A stretch of DNA of 64,000 nucleotides from a virus. The number at the start of each line of letters is the position of its first letter. Positions within the stretch are counted from its first letter, which is position 1. The stretch is from positions 1-64,000 of IMG/VR virus record IMGVR_UViG_3300022745_000022; one strand, written 5' to 3'. Shown one piece after another: positions 49,297 through 60,000 of the stretch. Below the pieces are notes generated by a model, which searched no databases, was not told the origin of the DNA, and worked only from the letters and a program-made list of their open reading frames with translations. The translations under genes were made by a program, and so were the position numbers.

Positions 49297-49679
49297 GCGA
49301 CAAAGTCACCATAAGCAGGGTAGAAGCAGAGGCCTTGAAAGCCAGGGCGAGACACCAGGAGTTACTGGATCTATTAAGCAAGCTTGGCAAGCCGGAAAGC
49401 AGCACGCCACTGCTGAAAGAGATCTCCGACAAACTTTCTGCACTCACCACTGCAGTAGGCAGCCTTGACTTTACGGTGCCGGAAACAAAGATCCCAGATC
49501 TGGATCTTACTCAAGTTGTCAAGGAACTCTCCAAGGTATCGGCCACGATCCAACATGAGATGGCGCGCCTGCTGGAGAGCCAGCCACGATTTCCTGACGC
49601 ATACGAATTTAGCTTCTCACGAGACGCTGAAGGTAATATAAAATCTCCCATAACTGTAAAAACAATCTATAATGGCTAA
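49293..49679 (+). CDS. Coiled-coil tail/appendage protein
   Basis: 128 aa. N-terminal coiled coil (VEAEALKARARHQELLDLLSKL), then a Leu/Val-rich heptad stretch, ending in a beta-like region (FSFSRDAEGNIKSPITVKTIYNG). The terminal motif resembles the ends of short phage proteins that cap tail fibres. It overlaps the next gene by 8 bases. Unclear function. Confidence 0.7.
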   Translation: MSDKVTISRVEAEALKARARHQELLDLLSKLGKPESSTPLLKEISDKLSALTTAVGSLDFTVPETKIPDLDLTQVVKELSKVSATIQHEMARLLESQPRFPDAYEFSFSRDAEGNIKSPITVKTIYNG

Positions 49680-50190
49680 GACATACACGGCAGCCACCCT
49701 CGGTGCTGCTTTTGCTTCCAACAAATCCATGCTCGCGCTGTTCAATGCACATGCCTCACGTAAGGTGAAACTGTACCGCGTATGGTTGCTGAACAACCAG
49801 ACGACAGCCGTCACCGGTGTGGTCACTACGATGTTATTGCGTAAGATCTCGGCACTCTCCGCCGGTACGGCCGTGACTCCGGTGGCCCACGATTCAGCCA
49901 ATGCCACGGTGGATCTTACCTCCGTGACCTGTAACACCGGTGGCACCTTCACCAACACAGCTGATGCCGCTTTCCGTCAGATCCTGTGGTCTGGTGACGA
50001 ACCTGCCGTGTCTTCGGCCACCTCGGACGAGTTTCAGTGTCTGGTGCCGCTGAACTGTATTTGGGATTCCACAGGGGATTCCAACATTGAACCCCTCGTC
50101 ATGAATACCACCGAAGGATGGCATGTAGTACAGCCTGGCGCCAACGCTGTAGGTGTACTGGATGTGTTCTTCGAATTCACTATTTCTTAA
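49672..50190 (+). CDS. Beta-rich virion protein
   Basis: 172 aa, Thr/Ala/Val/Ser-rich with alternating strands (VKLYRVWLLNNQTTAVTGVVTTMLLRK), no helix-rich part. The composition fits a tail or decoration protein. It forms a module with the next two genes, all of which share the strand-rich appearance of appendage proteins. Confidence 0.7.
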   Translation: MAKTYTAATLGAAFASNKSMLALFNAHASRKVKLYRVWLLNNQTTAVTGVVTTMLLRKISALSAGTAVTPVAHDSANATVDLTSVTCNTGGTFTNTADAAFRQILWSGDEPAVSSATSDEFQCLVPLNCIWDSTGDSNIEPLVMNTTEGWHVVQPGANAVGVLDVFFEFTIS

Positions 50191-50199
50191 TCCACTCAC

Positions 50200-50409
50200 A
50201 TGGCAAAAGACACTCGAACAGTACTGGACAATATCCGCAGCAAGATCCCCGGAGATGCGAAGCTTTTGGTAGCCTGGTATCGTGAGGATGGGGGTACACT
50301 AGTGCTTGCCCAGGCGAATATGTCGCAGGCGGACATTGATAAAGTGGCCGACAGTCTCAAGATCAATAATATGAAAGAGAAGCAGGCCCGTGGTCGGGTA
50401 ATCACATGA
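50200..50409 (+). CDS. Small hypothetical protein
   Basis: 69 aa, charged (MAKDTRTVLDNIRSKIPGD), one alpha/beta unit ending KEKQARGRVIT. Its stop overlaps the start of the next gene as ATGA, so it is coupled to it. May be a chaperone or subunit of the following tail protein. Confidence 0.65.
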   Translation: MAKDTRTVLDNIRSKIPGDAKLLVAWYREDGGTLVLAQANMSQADIDKVADSLKINNMKEKQARGRVIT

Positions 50410-51866
50410 GGTACACGTATCGCATACATGGAGATGGGCTGTGGCCGTCCAACTTTGGATTCGCATACATGGTCATTCTAAATCCTTCTGGTTCAGGACG
50501 CAAGCTTACATTGCGCTCACTGGAGGTGTATGTACAAACCATTACCAGCGGTGCAAGTTTGCTTGGAGCAATGCAATGTGCCCTGCACAAGACATCGGCT
50601 ACCGGACTGTATGGAGAAGACATGTCCATCTACGCCAGCAAGTTTGACTCCTCAATGACACTGCCATCTTCAGTGGTACTGCGCCGCAACACAGGTGGCT
50701 TTTCGCAAAGCGCCATAATCCGTCACCTGGATATTGGTAGGAGAAGTAGCTCTCCAAATACACTGAACCGCACACTATTTGGAACGATCTCCGGACTAGG
50801 AACTGACATGATTCGTCCATCGTACCGCTCGGCCAAGCGTGCTTCTGCCACAGTCCTGGAGCCGGTAATCCTCAACAATGGAGAAGCCCTAGCCTGTATT
50901 GCAGAGAATAAAGACGCGTCGGCTACCAACGTCATTTCTTCTTCCCCAATGCTCTGCAGTGTACTTGCAAGCGTGAATGGAAAGATGGTCTCTTGGCAAT
51001 TTACTGCTGTACCCCGACCCGGCCTTGCCCTGTTCAGTTTGGAGAACACTGGTGCCAATACCGTAAAGCTTCTGGACGTTACGTTCATGGAACTCGGATC
51101 CACCGACACACCCACGATACGATTGGTTCCGGTAGGGCAGATGTACGGCCAGAATGTAGGAGACACATCACATACCGGAATCGCCATCACAAAGATGGAC
51201 TCTACGTACCCGACGCTCGACGCTACCAAGTGCCAAGTGTACACTGACATAGGTATCATTCCTTATGGTGTACCTGAGGTGGCCATTGCTCCATCGTCCA
51301 CAGGATCCCCACAAGGAATGAATTACCTGCACACCAAAGACTTCAATGGTCCATTGTACAAAGTATTTCTTCCAGAGATGGCCCATATGCGCATCAACCA
51401 GCAGATGAGTGATACACTCGGTTACAGCAATACCATGAAATTTTCTGACATTGGAGTACGCAAAAGTGCGATTGTCATCAACCCTGGCGAAGGAATTGCT
51501 CTTGTCAACAGTGCCGAGACTGCAGTAGGTACTTTCCCTGGTTTCAGTGGATGGCCCTGTCTTGCCTTTGGCGTACAGGTAGACTCTGAACCGCAAGCTT
51601 CCCCTGCACTGTCCATCACTGGTCTGCAAAGTGGCTCTGACATTGTGATCCTCTCACCAGGAACCTCCACCGAACTGCTGAATGTTGATGCCAATGCTGG
51701 CTCCACGTTCTCCTGGTCGTATGACCCGGATGTGGTGACTGGTGCAGATGTGTGCATCTATAAGACTGGATATGTACCATATATCATACGCAATCTGTCG
51801 CTGGGCTTGTCGGGAGTCTCGATCCCCGTGAGTCAGGTAGCTGACAGGAATTATTCAAACCCGTAA
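50406..51866 (+). CDS. Beta-rich tail/appendage protein
   Basis: 486 aa, strongly beta (Ser/Thr/Val/Gly). No enzymatic motif. Repeated strand patterns (GSGRKLTLRSLEVYVQT, SSVVLRRNTGGFSQSAI) fit an appendage or tail-fibre body. Immediately followed by another beta-rich protein at 51878. Confidence 0.7.
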   Translation: MRYTYRIHGDGLWPSNFGFAYMVILNPSGSGRKLTLRSLEVYVQTITSGASLLGAMQCALHKTSATGLYGEDMSIYASKFDSSMTLPSSVVLRRNTGGFSQSAIIRHLDIGRRSSSPNTLNRTLFGTISGLGTDMIRPSYRSAKRASATVLEPVILNNGEALACIAENKDASATNVISSSPMLCSVLASVNGKMVSWQFTAVPRPGLALFSLENTGANTVKLLDVTFMELGSTDTPTIRLVPVGQMYGQNVGDTSHTGIAITKMDSTYPTLDATKCQVYTDIGIIPYGVPEVAIAPSSTGSPQGMNYLHTKDFNGPLYKVFLPEMAHMRINQQMSDTLGYSNTMKFSDIGVRKSAIVINPGEGIALVNSAETAVGTFPGFSGWPCLAFGVQVDSEPQASPALSITGLQSGSDIVILSPGTSTELLNVDANAGSTFSWSYDPDVVTGADVCIYKTGYVPYIIRNLSLGLSGVSIPVSQVADRNYSNP

Positions 51867-51877
51867 CACATTGAACA

Positions 51878-53242
51878 ATGAAAATCGTAGATCCGGATCT
51901 GCTTGTGGTGGGTACAGAACTCACCATTGACACCTCCGCAAAGACATTCACACTGGTACAAGCCGGTAACCTCGTCTACAAAGATGGCGTCACCATTCAG
52001 GCGCTATACTCCAAATTCGTGGAACTCTGGACTACGGCCACGTACAACAAGTTCCCCTTCCCGATGTATGCCATTGACGCCCGTTCTGGTCAGTTCCAGT
52101 TCGGCACCGATGGCGCCACATTCAACGGATGGAAGCCCGCCAATGATGCCACACGCCAGGCCCTGCGCGACGGTGGTTGGAGTGAATACAATAGCGGTGG
52201 CACACTGAACCGTCAGTATGTGGGTATTGTTGCACTTGCTTCCGGCTTCCCTGCCGGCACACAGTTCTACTACCAAAAAGCCTCTGGTGCAGCTGCAGCC
52301 AACTTCACTTTCACAGACGGTCCCAACGAAGGCATCCAGGTGTATGGTGATGCCACGAACGGGAACTTCGATAACCGCACATACTTCAAGATATTCTGCC
52401 GCGCGTACGGTTACACGTATGACGATGCAGTGCTGGGCGATATCGGTGAAACCGGTACGGGTGCATTCAAGCTTTCGATGCCCATCTCTGTGAACTCTGA
52501 CCTAAAGATCCAGGCCAATGATGCCACAGTGGCGGCCAACACACCGTACACTTCCATCAACATTACTTACTATGGCACCAACCAGGTGCGCAACATTGGA
52601 GGTGTGAACTACAACTTCCGGGTGATCATCGATGGAGCCAACGCCACGGCAGAGCAGATCTATACCAAGGTACAGTACCTGCTGCGCCAGAATGCAGACA
52701 TCGACTCTGGTGCCGGTACAGTAACCGGCAACACTGCTGATGCTCTGTTGTACTTCGTGGGCGACACACTCTACACCACGGCCGGCGTGTACATTGATAA
52801 CTACAATGTCAATGACATCAACCGCCTCAAGTTCCTTCCCTATGGAGCCAGCACAGGAGCGGAAGTAAACTTCCCATACAATGCCACGGGCACACTGAGC
52901 TTCAATACCCCACTCATCGGCGGCACTGGCTATTTCAAGATGTATTTCACCACATTGCCCGGGTTAAGTAACGACTATGGTGAGTCAGGGGCAGTAGTGG
53001 TGAATGATAAAGATGGTAACCCCATACAGGGTGCTGTGAGTAGCGGGTCCATTACCTTCTCCTTTGCTTACGACAGCAATAACCAGGGAGGTCGTACCGC
53101 AGGTACTGACGCCGGGGTTACCGTGGTCGCGGGCAGACCAGGGTTCGCCAAACCTGTGGTGACCAATTATACCATCACCAGGACCACCGGCCAAAACATA
53201 GCATTGGTAGCAGAACAGGATAGAGCATACCTGAACCCCTAA
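51878..53242 (+). CDS. Appendage protein, paralogous N-terminus with gene 53246
   Basis: 454 aa. The N-terminal ~120 residues (LTIDTSAKTFTLVQAGNLVYKDGVTIQALYSKFVELW) share a scheme with the next gene: strand-turn-strand, then an amphipathic LYS/RWxxxW helix, then a beta sheet. The C-terminal part is beta-rich with Gly turns (GGVNYNFRVIIDGANATAEQI). Likely tail or fibre component; the shared module suggests a common attachment to the tail hub. Confidence 0.7.
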   Translation: MKIVDPDLLVVGTELTIDTSAKTFTLVQAGNLVYKDGVTIQALYSKFVELWTTATYNKFPFPMYAIDARSGQFQFGTDGATFNGWKPANDATRQALRDGGWSEYNSGGTLNRQYVGIVALASGFPAGTQFYYQKASGAAAANFTFTDGPNEGIQVYGDATNGNFDNRTYFKIFCRAYGYTYDDAVLGDIGETGTGAFKLSMPISVNSDLKIQANDATVAANTPYTSINITYYGTNQVRNIGGVNYNFRVIIDGANATAEQIYTKVQYLLRQNADIDSGAGTVTGNTADALLYFVGDTLYTTAGVYIDNYNVNDINRLKFLPYGASTGAEVNFPYNATGTLSFNTPLIGGTGYFKMYFTTLPGLSNDYGESGAVVVNDKDGNPIQGAVSSGSITFSFAYDSNNQGGRTAGTDAGVTVVAGRPGFAKPVVTNYTITRTTGQNIALVAEQDRAYLNP

Positions 53243-53245
53243 GCC

Positions 53246-53788
53246 ATGGGATACACTTTTGACGGCGCCAACAAGATCATCACACTGACCTCAGGTACCA
53301 CGAGCATTTCTGTTCGTGATCTCTGGAGCCGGTGGTATGACTGGTGGGTGCTGTCGAACAACAGCAAATACCCACTGGCTTTCACCAATCTTGGTGGTGA
53401 CACGATCGACGCCAGTGCCGGTACATTCATTCCGATCTACCTATTTCTGCAAAACGGCTGGCGTATCCGACCACAGGAAGCCAACCACACCCTAAACGTA
53501 GGAGATGGCATCCTACTTGTGGCTGGTGGCGGGGATCCGTTCTTGTCCACACTAGGGGCATTCACAGTGCGCATCAACTACCAACAACCAGTGCAGGCCA
53601 TCAGCTTCGGTTCAGGTGGTGGAGGTATCTCCGCCGAGTTGGCACTCATGCTGGAACAATTCCTGACCATTGAAGGCTTCAAGGACGGAGTCGTGGCAGA
53701 AAACTCGGCTTCACTGCGCAGGGCAGGATCGGTACAGTTACAGATCAGCGGATACGGCACAGGCTTTACAACCGTCGAGAAAATATGA
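53246..53788 (+). CDS. Small appendage protein with tail-attachment-type domain
   Basis: 180 aa. It starts MGYTFDGANKIITLTSGTTSISVRDLWSRW and runs through TFIPIYLFLQNGWRIRPQEANHTLNVGDGILL, the common phage appendage module with a late YQQPVQAI strand. C-terminal 70 residues are helical then beta. Followed with overlap by a 77-aa gene. Confidence 0.72.
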   Translation: MGYTFDGANKIITLTSGTTSISVRDLWSRWYDWWVLSNNSKYPLAFTNLGGDTIDASAGTFIPIYLFLQNGWRIRPQEANHTLNVGDGILLVAGGGDPFLSTLGAFTVRINYQQPVQAISFGSGGGGISAELALMLEQFLTIEGFKDGVVAENSASLRRAGSVQLQISGYGTGFTTVEKI

Positions 53789-54018
53789 GGCTGAGCTTTG
53801 CCATAGGAGGATATCTGGAACCGGTGACCACACCACTACGGTTCGTACACCATGGCTACCTGTATGAAGAGATCGATGCCCCTGAGACAGTAGTCAAACT
53901 CCCGATCGTATTCCCGGTGAGCCTTGAAGTATATGACATACCGATACAGAAGCGGAAAGTGGACGATGGTGAAATCTTACTATTGATTAACGCATTCATG
54001 AAAACACAGACACGATGA
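53785..54018 (+). CDS. Small beta-rich protein
   Basis: 77 aa, MRLSFAIGGYLEPVTTPLRF..., beta strands with YEEIDAPETVVKLPIVFPVSLEVYDI. It overlaps the preceding stop and the giant gene's start. It may be a tail-tip or a small partner of the giant protein; unknown. Confidence 0.6.
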   Translation: MRLSFAIGGYLEPVTTPLRFVHHGYLYEEIDAPETVVKLPIVFPVSLEVYDIPIQKRKVDDGEILLLINAFMKTQTR

Positions 54019-57000
54019 GCCTGGCAAATTGTTTGGAAAAAGTAGACAAAAAGATCGCCAGTCCTTTGCTGGAAAAGTGGCAGAAGCTGGTCGACGATAA
54101 TATGGAGGAAGTCAAAGCTAACCGCCAGATACTTCGCGAGTATGGTGAGGAGCTGAACTCCAGGCTCAACGAGGTGCGCAGCAGAGCGAACCTCAAGTAT
54201 GCTAATCCTACTTACACTTCACAGAGCGCGGCCAGTATCAACAAGTCCTACGATGCTAAGCTTCGCAAGCTCTCCCCGACCATGGTCACCGTGGAAGGTG
54301 AACAGCTCATGACCTATGAGCCCGTAGAGGAACACTCCTCGGAAGGCAAGATCGACCTGCACTTCGCCCCGGACGACATGTTCTCCGGCGTGAACACCAC
54401 CGACGGTGTGTATGACACACTTGGCGAGCCCAACGAGAATCAGGTCATCATGCAGGAGATCGCTGGTCAGCCTGAGAAGAAGATGAACTTCTCCAATAGA
54501 ATGCCTGCGGAGCAAGTCACCAAGAATATCCAGGAGTTCTACGAGATGGCTAAGGAGCAACCCAACAAGGAGTTCCTGGTTCCCTATACTGCAGAATTTC
54601 CCAACCGCGCAGGGATGACCGGCTATAGCCCACGGGAGCTGGCCAATCTCTTCGGCGCATTCCCCATTCCCACCAACGTCATCTTCCAGCGTCAGTTCCG
54701 TGGCCTCATAGAGAACGACCCGGGACGCTTCATCGGCAATGAGATCCAACTTGTCGACCAGGGCACTAGGGAGCCACTGAAGGTGGACCAGGTCGCACTG
54801 GACAAGGCCCGCCGGCAGATGTTCATCGAGATCCGTGATGCCGATGGTAACAAGACCGGCAAGTTCTTCTCTTCCCAGCAGCAACTGGAAGCTACCGATG
54901 CGGTGATCGCTGAGGTGGCCAAGCGCGTCATCCGTACTGAGGGCAGGCCGGATGCCTCGCAGATCTTCGAGGATATTCGCAAGCAATTCATCATGCTACT
55001 GGACAGGGCCTACACACCAATGGCCGCTGGTACGCGTGTCTTCAGTGGTGACCTGGATGTGTTCCCCCACATCACACAGGAAATGGCCAAGGCATACAAG
55101 CTCAACATGGAGCAGGTCCTGAACTCCTTCGAGGATGTGAAACGTGAGGCCGTACGCCGCATGTCCGTTCAAGGCATCAAGGTGCGTACGTTCGATGACT
55201 CAGGTACACCGGAGGAACTGTTCAGCCTGGAAGAGGGCAAAGGCCTGGAGAACTTCGACGATGTGCACTTTGCACTGGATCCCAAAGCCACGGCCTCCAC
55301 GAAGATGAAGCTGTTCATGAGCACCGTGGAGAATACGGAAGAGGGCATGAAGAAGCGACCGCGTCCCATCTCCATACCACTGAAGGATGAATACCGCAAG
55401 CAGATCGTCGACGGTACACGTGACCGTACGGTGCGCACTCCTGAGCAGATCAGGGAACTCCGTCTGAATGTCGGAGAGGAGTACCAGGACTCCAGCGTGT
55501 TCAAGATCGGCGATCAGATCTACGTGGCCCGCGCGGTCAAGAGGCTCACGGCTCAAGAGGCCACTGAATACAATGAGAGTCCGCTGCGTGAAGACTACCA
55601 AGCCAAGGAAGGAGACACCATGGTCACCATCAAGCCTTACGTGGAGGAGCATGGCCTGCGCTCAGTGCCCTCTTTCATCGGCACCTCCACACTGGCCAAC
55701 TTCGACTCCCTCTACGAGGACGTCACCGGTCTACTGGCTGGTAACAAGCCCTCCTTCACCAACTACATGGCTATCCTGGAGAACTCCACCAAGCCTGCCG
55801 TGCGCAAGCTTGCCGAGAAATTGCAGGATGGTAGCACGCCCACTCAGCTCCGCAAGGAGTTCGTGTCGGTGATGACCAAGGCATACACCCAGTATGCTAT
55901 GCTCCAGTTCAGCATCCAGAAAGATGGTGCAGAGTCCTTCATCTATAATGCCAACCTATACTCCATCCGCAACACCATCATCAAGGGATGGCAGGAAGCG
56001 CAGAAAGCATCCCCCATCGTCACCAAGGATGGGGCCGGCAACTTGCTCCTGAATAAGGAAGTGCTGGCTGAACTCCGCAACGACTACACCACTGTCCGCG
56101 ATCTTCATACACGTATCACCAATGGTGATGTCGCTGCTTCGAAAGCCTTTAAGCTCGCTTCAGAGAACCTGGCCAAGAAGATGCTCACGCTCAATGGTGT
56201 GGTGCTCAGCGACGCAGCCTTCGAGGATATGTTCAAGGGCATCGAGCGCTACACCATGGGCACGGACTTTACCGGCTCCTGGTTCCGTCAGTGGGCGATG
56301 ACCAAGCAGGGCCAGCCGAACGGTATATTCTCCGCTTTCATGGAGCGCCTACTGGGCATGGATACCGATACGGTGACCAATGCCATCGAGCAGAACAACC
56401 CGCTGTACATGGAGCCCAAGACGATGAAGATCATCGCCAAGGTGGCCACCAAGTATCAGGAGGTTCTGTACAACAGCTCGCACAAGAATGTCAACGGCGA
56501 TAACATCTGGGATTACACCCTGAACACATACCTCTCCGATAGGCATGCAGATCTCATTGGTGATGACCCCACCTATCGGAATAAGCTCAAGGACACCTAC
56601 CTGGCACAGAACAACTGGCTGCTGAAGATCCTGGAGGAGAAGCCAGCCATGCGCGACAACATGGAGCTCTACTACCTGGAGGCCATGAAGAAGCAGTACG
56701 GTACGGCATCTGCGGAGCGCAGCGATATGAGTGACCGTGACCAACTGTTCATGGCCCTGCACCTGATGATGAACCGCGGTGCCGCACAGATGCACATGGT
56801 AGCGCTTACACACTCTGACAAGACGCGTACCCCCGTGTACATGCGTATGCCACGCACGCAGGTGGCCACTGCAGAACAGATCTCCATGGAACTCGTCGAC
56901 CGCTTGCGGTCAGTGGTGTATGGAGAGTTCGACCGCATTGCCGGCCACAAGGATGTGAAGTTCCGCCAGCAGCAGTATGAGAAAGGCAAGGGCATGTTCT

Positions 57001-60000
57001 ACTTCCTACCGGAGTTCAACTACGAAAACATGCAGCAGTTGATGAAGGAAGGTGTCATCACGGAAGCGGAGTTCGGCAATATCTGGATCACCAAGGACCA
57101 ATTAAACGTGCCGGCCAAGACCACTTCCGATGCAAAGGCCGTGGTGGATAAGCTCCTATATCGCTTCATCCAGAACGAGACGGCCGTAACGCGTGCCAAG
57201 CTCGTGGATGCTGGATTGGCTAGTCCCAAGGAGGGCACCCATAAGTTCAACACGGACTACCTGAGCAAGATCATGGGTGCGCAAACCAGTAGCCGTATCA
57301 TAAAGGATCGTGAGAACACTACTTATACCATCCACGGAAAGTCCGTGCTCCAGGATGGACGTCCGGTTACGGCGGAGATGTTCCTGAACCATGCCCTGGA
57401 TTTCGTAGCCATGGACTATGCCATGAATAGCTTTCTGATCAACACGGCCATGTCCACGCTCATCATGGGTGACCCGGCCCAGGTGTTCAAGACTGACCTG
57501 GAAACCACACTCAAGGAATACCAAAAGCGTCTCGCTGGCCCGATCGCTCCGGGCAAAGTGGCCGAGTGGGCAAAGCCCACGTATAAGGCCATCGTACTGG
57601 ACGACATCAAGCTTGGTCTGCAGTACACCGGTCTCAACGCATACTTCAAAGGAGTCAACATCACCGACGCCCAGGAATATGTCACTGTCCAGGAACACCT
57701 GGATACTCTCCACACTTACGGCCAGATCACAGACCAGATGTACAAGGAAATGGTGGCTGTCATCTCTCCTGCCGGAGACTACAAGTTCACCGGTGCACAG
57801 ATGAAGATCCTCATGAGCATCACCAAGCCGGTGTACTACGGTTCGCAGAACGTGGAGAACAAGGCCCTTCTGCACGACTACATTAAGAGCTCCGCCCTGC
57901 CACTGTACCCGGGTTTCACCCAGGGCAACAGCAAGCTGGACTTGCTCCGTCGCCAGATGGAGCTCAGTGGTATCAGCAGGGCACACTTCCTGTCTGCACA
58001 GAAAGAGGGTGCTCCGGTACCGGCCGATGTGTTCGGTGACGAGAGTCTCCTGAACGACGGTCCCTGGGATGTGAACAAGACTCCAGGCGTCATCACGCTG
58101 AGTCGTGAGAACTGGCGCATCCAGCAAGACGTGCCACACGATCCGGACAAGAACAAGATCAAGGTCTTCTCGCAGTTCAATAAGCTCTTCGTGGCTGACC
58201 TTCCTGCCGGCATCTCGGTAGAGACGATGGATGGCCGCACACTCACGCGGGACCAGATCCGCGAAGAGAAGGAGAAGCTTCGCGTCAACCTACTGACCAA
58301 GAACCTGAACGAGTTCATGGAGGATGTTGGTGTCGAGCAGACTGAGGATGGCTTCGTGCTGCGCAACAAGGCCAAGCTGGTCAAGCGCATGCAGGAGATG
58401 GCCCGTGATAAAGGCTACTCGGCCAATGAGCTGCTTCCCATCACGACCATGGAGGAAGGCATGCCCATGGCTCCCCTATTCTTCACTTCACTGGCCCAGC
58501 CCATGCACAATATCATGATGAGCATGGTGGACAAGGTCAACGAGGTCAAGGTCATGGGTAAGTCTTACGTGCAAGCTTCTTCCGCCGGCATCGAACAGTT
58601 CAGCACCAGCATCCCTGAAGGCGTACGCTGGGTGAAGGGTCGTACCAAAGGTGAGCTACAGTTCATGAAGAAGAATGCCGATGGGTCAGTGGCTGCTGCA
58701 GAGGTCCTCATTCCGTTCCACTTCTTCAACAATGGCCAGAAGATGTCCCTCGATGCATTCCTGGATGAGAACGGTGAAGTGGATACCGACAAACTCCCGG
58801 CGAACCTGCTGGAGATGATCGGTATTCGTATCCCTACCTCCAAGCACAACTCAGCACTTCCCATTCGCATTGCCGGCTTCCTGCCGGAGAATATGGGAGA
58901 TACCATCATCGTTCCTCCTGGCATCACCACGCAGATGGGTTCCGACTTTGACGTGGATAAACTCTATGTGTACCGCCGGCCGTACAGCATGCAGGAGGGT
59001 AAGCTCTCATCGACCACTGACGACGAAGCGCAGTACTTCGACCTACAGTGGAAGGTGATGACTTCCCCCGACATGTACGACACCGTCCTCAGTCCACTAG
59101 ACAAAGAGGACCTCAAGGATGAAGCCAAGCTGGCCTCCAAGAAAGCTGAAGAGGGGAACTTCTTCGGTGGCGTACGTCAGCTCTCTGACTTCATCTCCCA
59201 AAAGGATGCCAAGAGCCTCATCGGCTTCAGTGCACTCACCAACACACTGCTCGCTTCCATCCAGCACTTGAATATCCGCTACGGTCATGTCGAGCTGGGA
59301 GAAGACGAGAATGGCAAGAAGACCAGGGAGTTGGTGAATGACTACATCACCACCTTCGCCAACCTGGAACTCGGCAAGCTCTCCGGTTACGGCAAGTCCT
59401 CCTACAAGGGAGAGAACCGTACCAAGATGGACAATATCGGCATCATGATGAGTGAATTCCTGGACCACTCCAAGAATAGGACCATTGATAAGATCAACCT
59501 CACCATGCATACGTACGCCGCAGCTTCAGCGCTCATGAGCCTGGAGGATGGTATGGAGAATGCACTCCCGCTGACCTATGCTTCCCGATTACTACAGCAA
59601 CCCATCATACGTGAGTTCAATTCCCGCATGAGTCGCGGCGCTGACATGCTGGAAGGTTACACTCCCGGCCTGAAGGAGAACGTGTTCGACAACCTGTTCA
59701 AGTCCCTGGTTAAGAAGGGAGCCAACATGGAAGAGGCTGAGAAGATGTCCTTCACGGACACCCAGCTCCAGTATCTACTGGATCATCCTCGTACAGACGC
59801 TTCCTACTACACCATGCAGTATGCATTGCTCTCCGCCTTCCAGAAACTGGATGAGATCGGGCAGCGCATGAGTGAGATCAGTAGTCTGGTGAACCAGGAC
59901 GTGAAAGGCACCGGTGGCGACCTGTTTACAGCCATGGATAAACTCTACAAGGCTGACAATGTCCTCGGTGACAACATCCTGCTCAACGCCAGTGACATCC

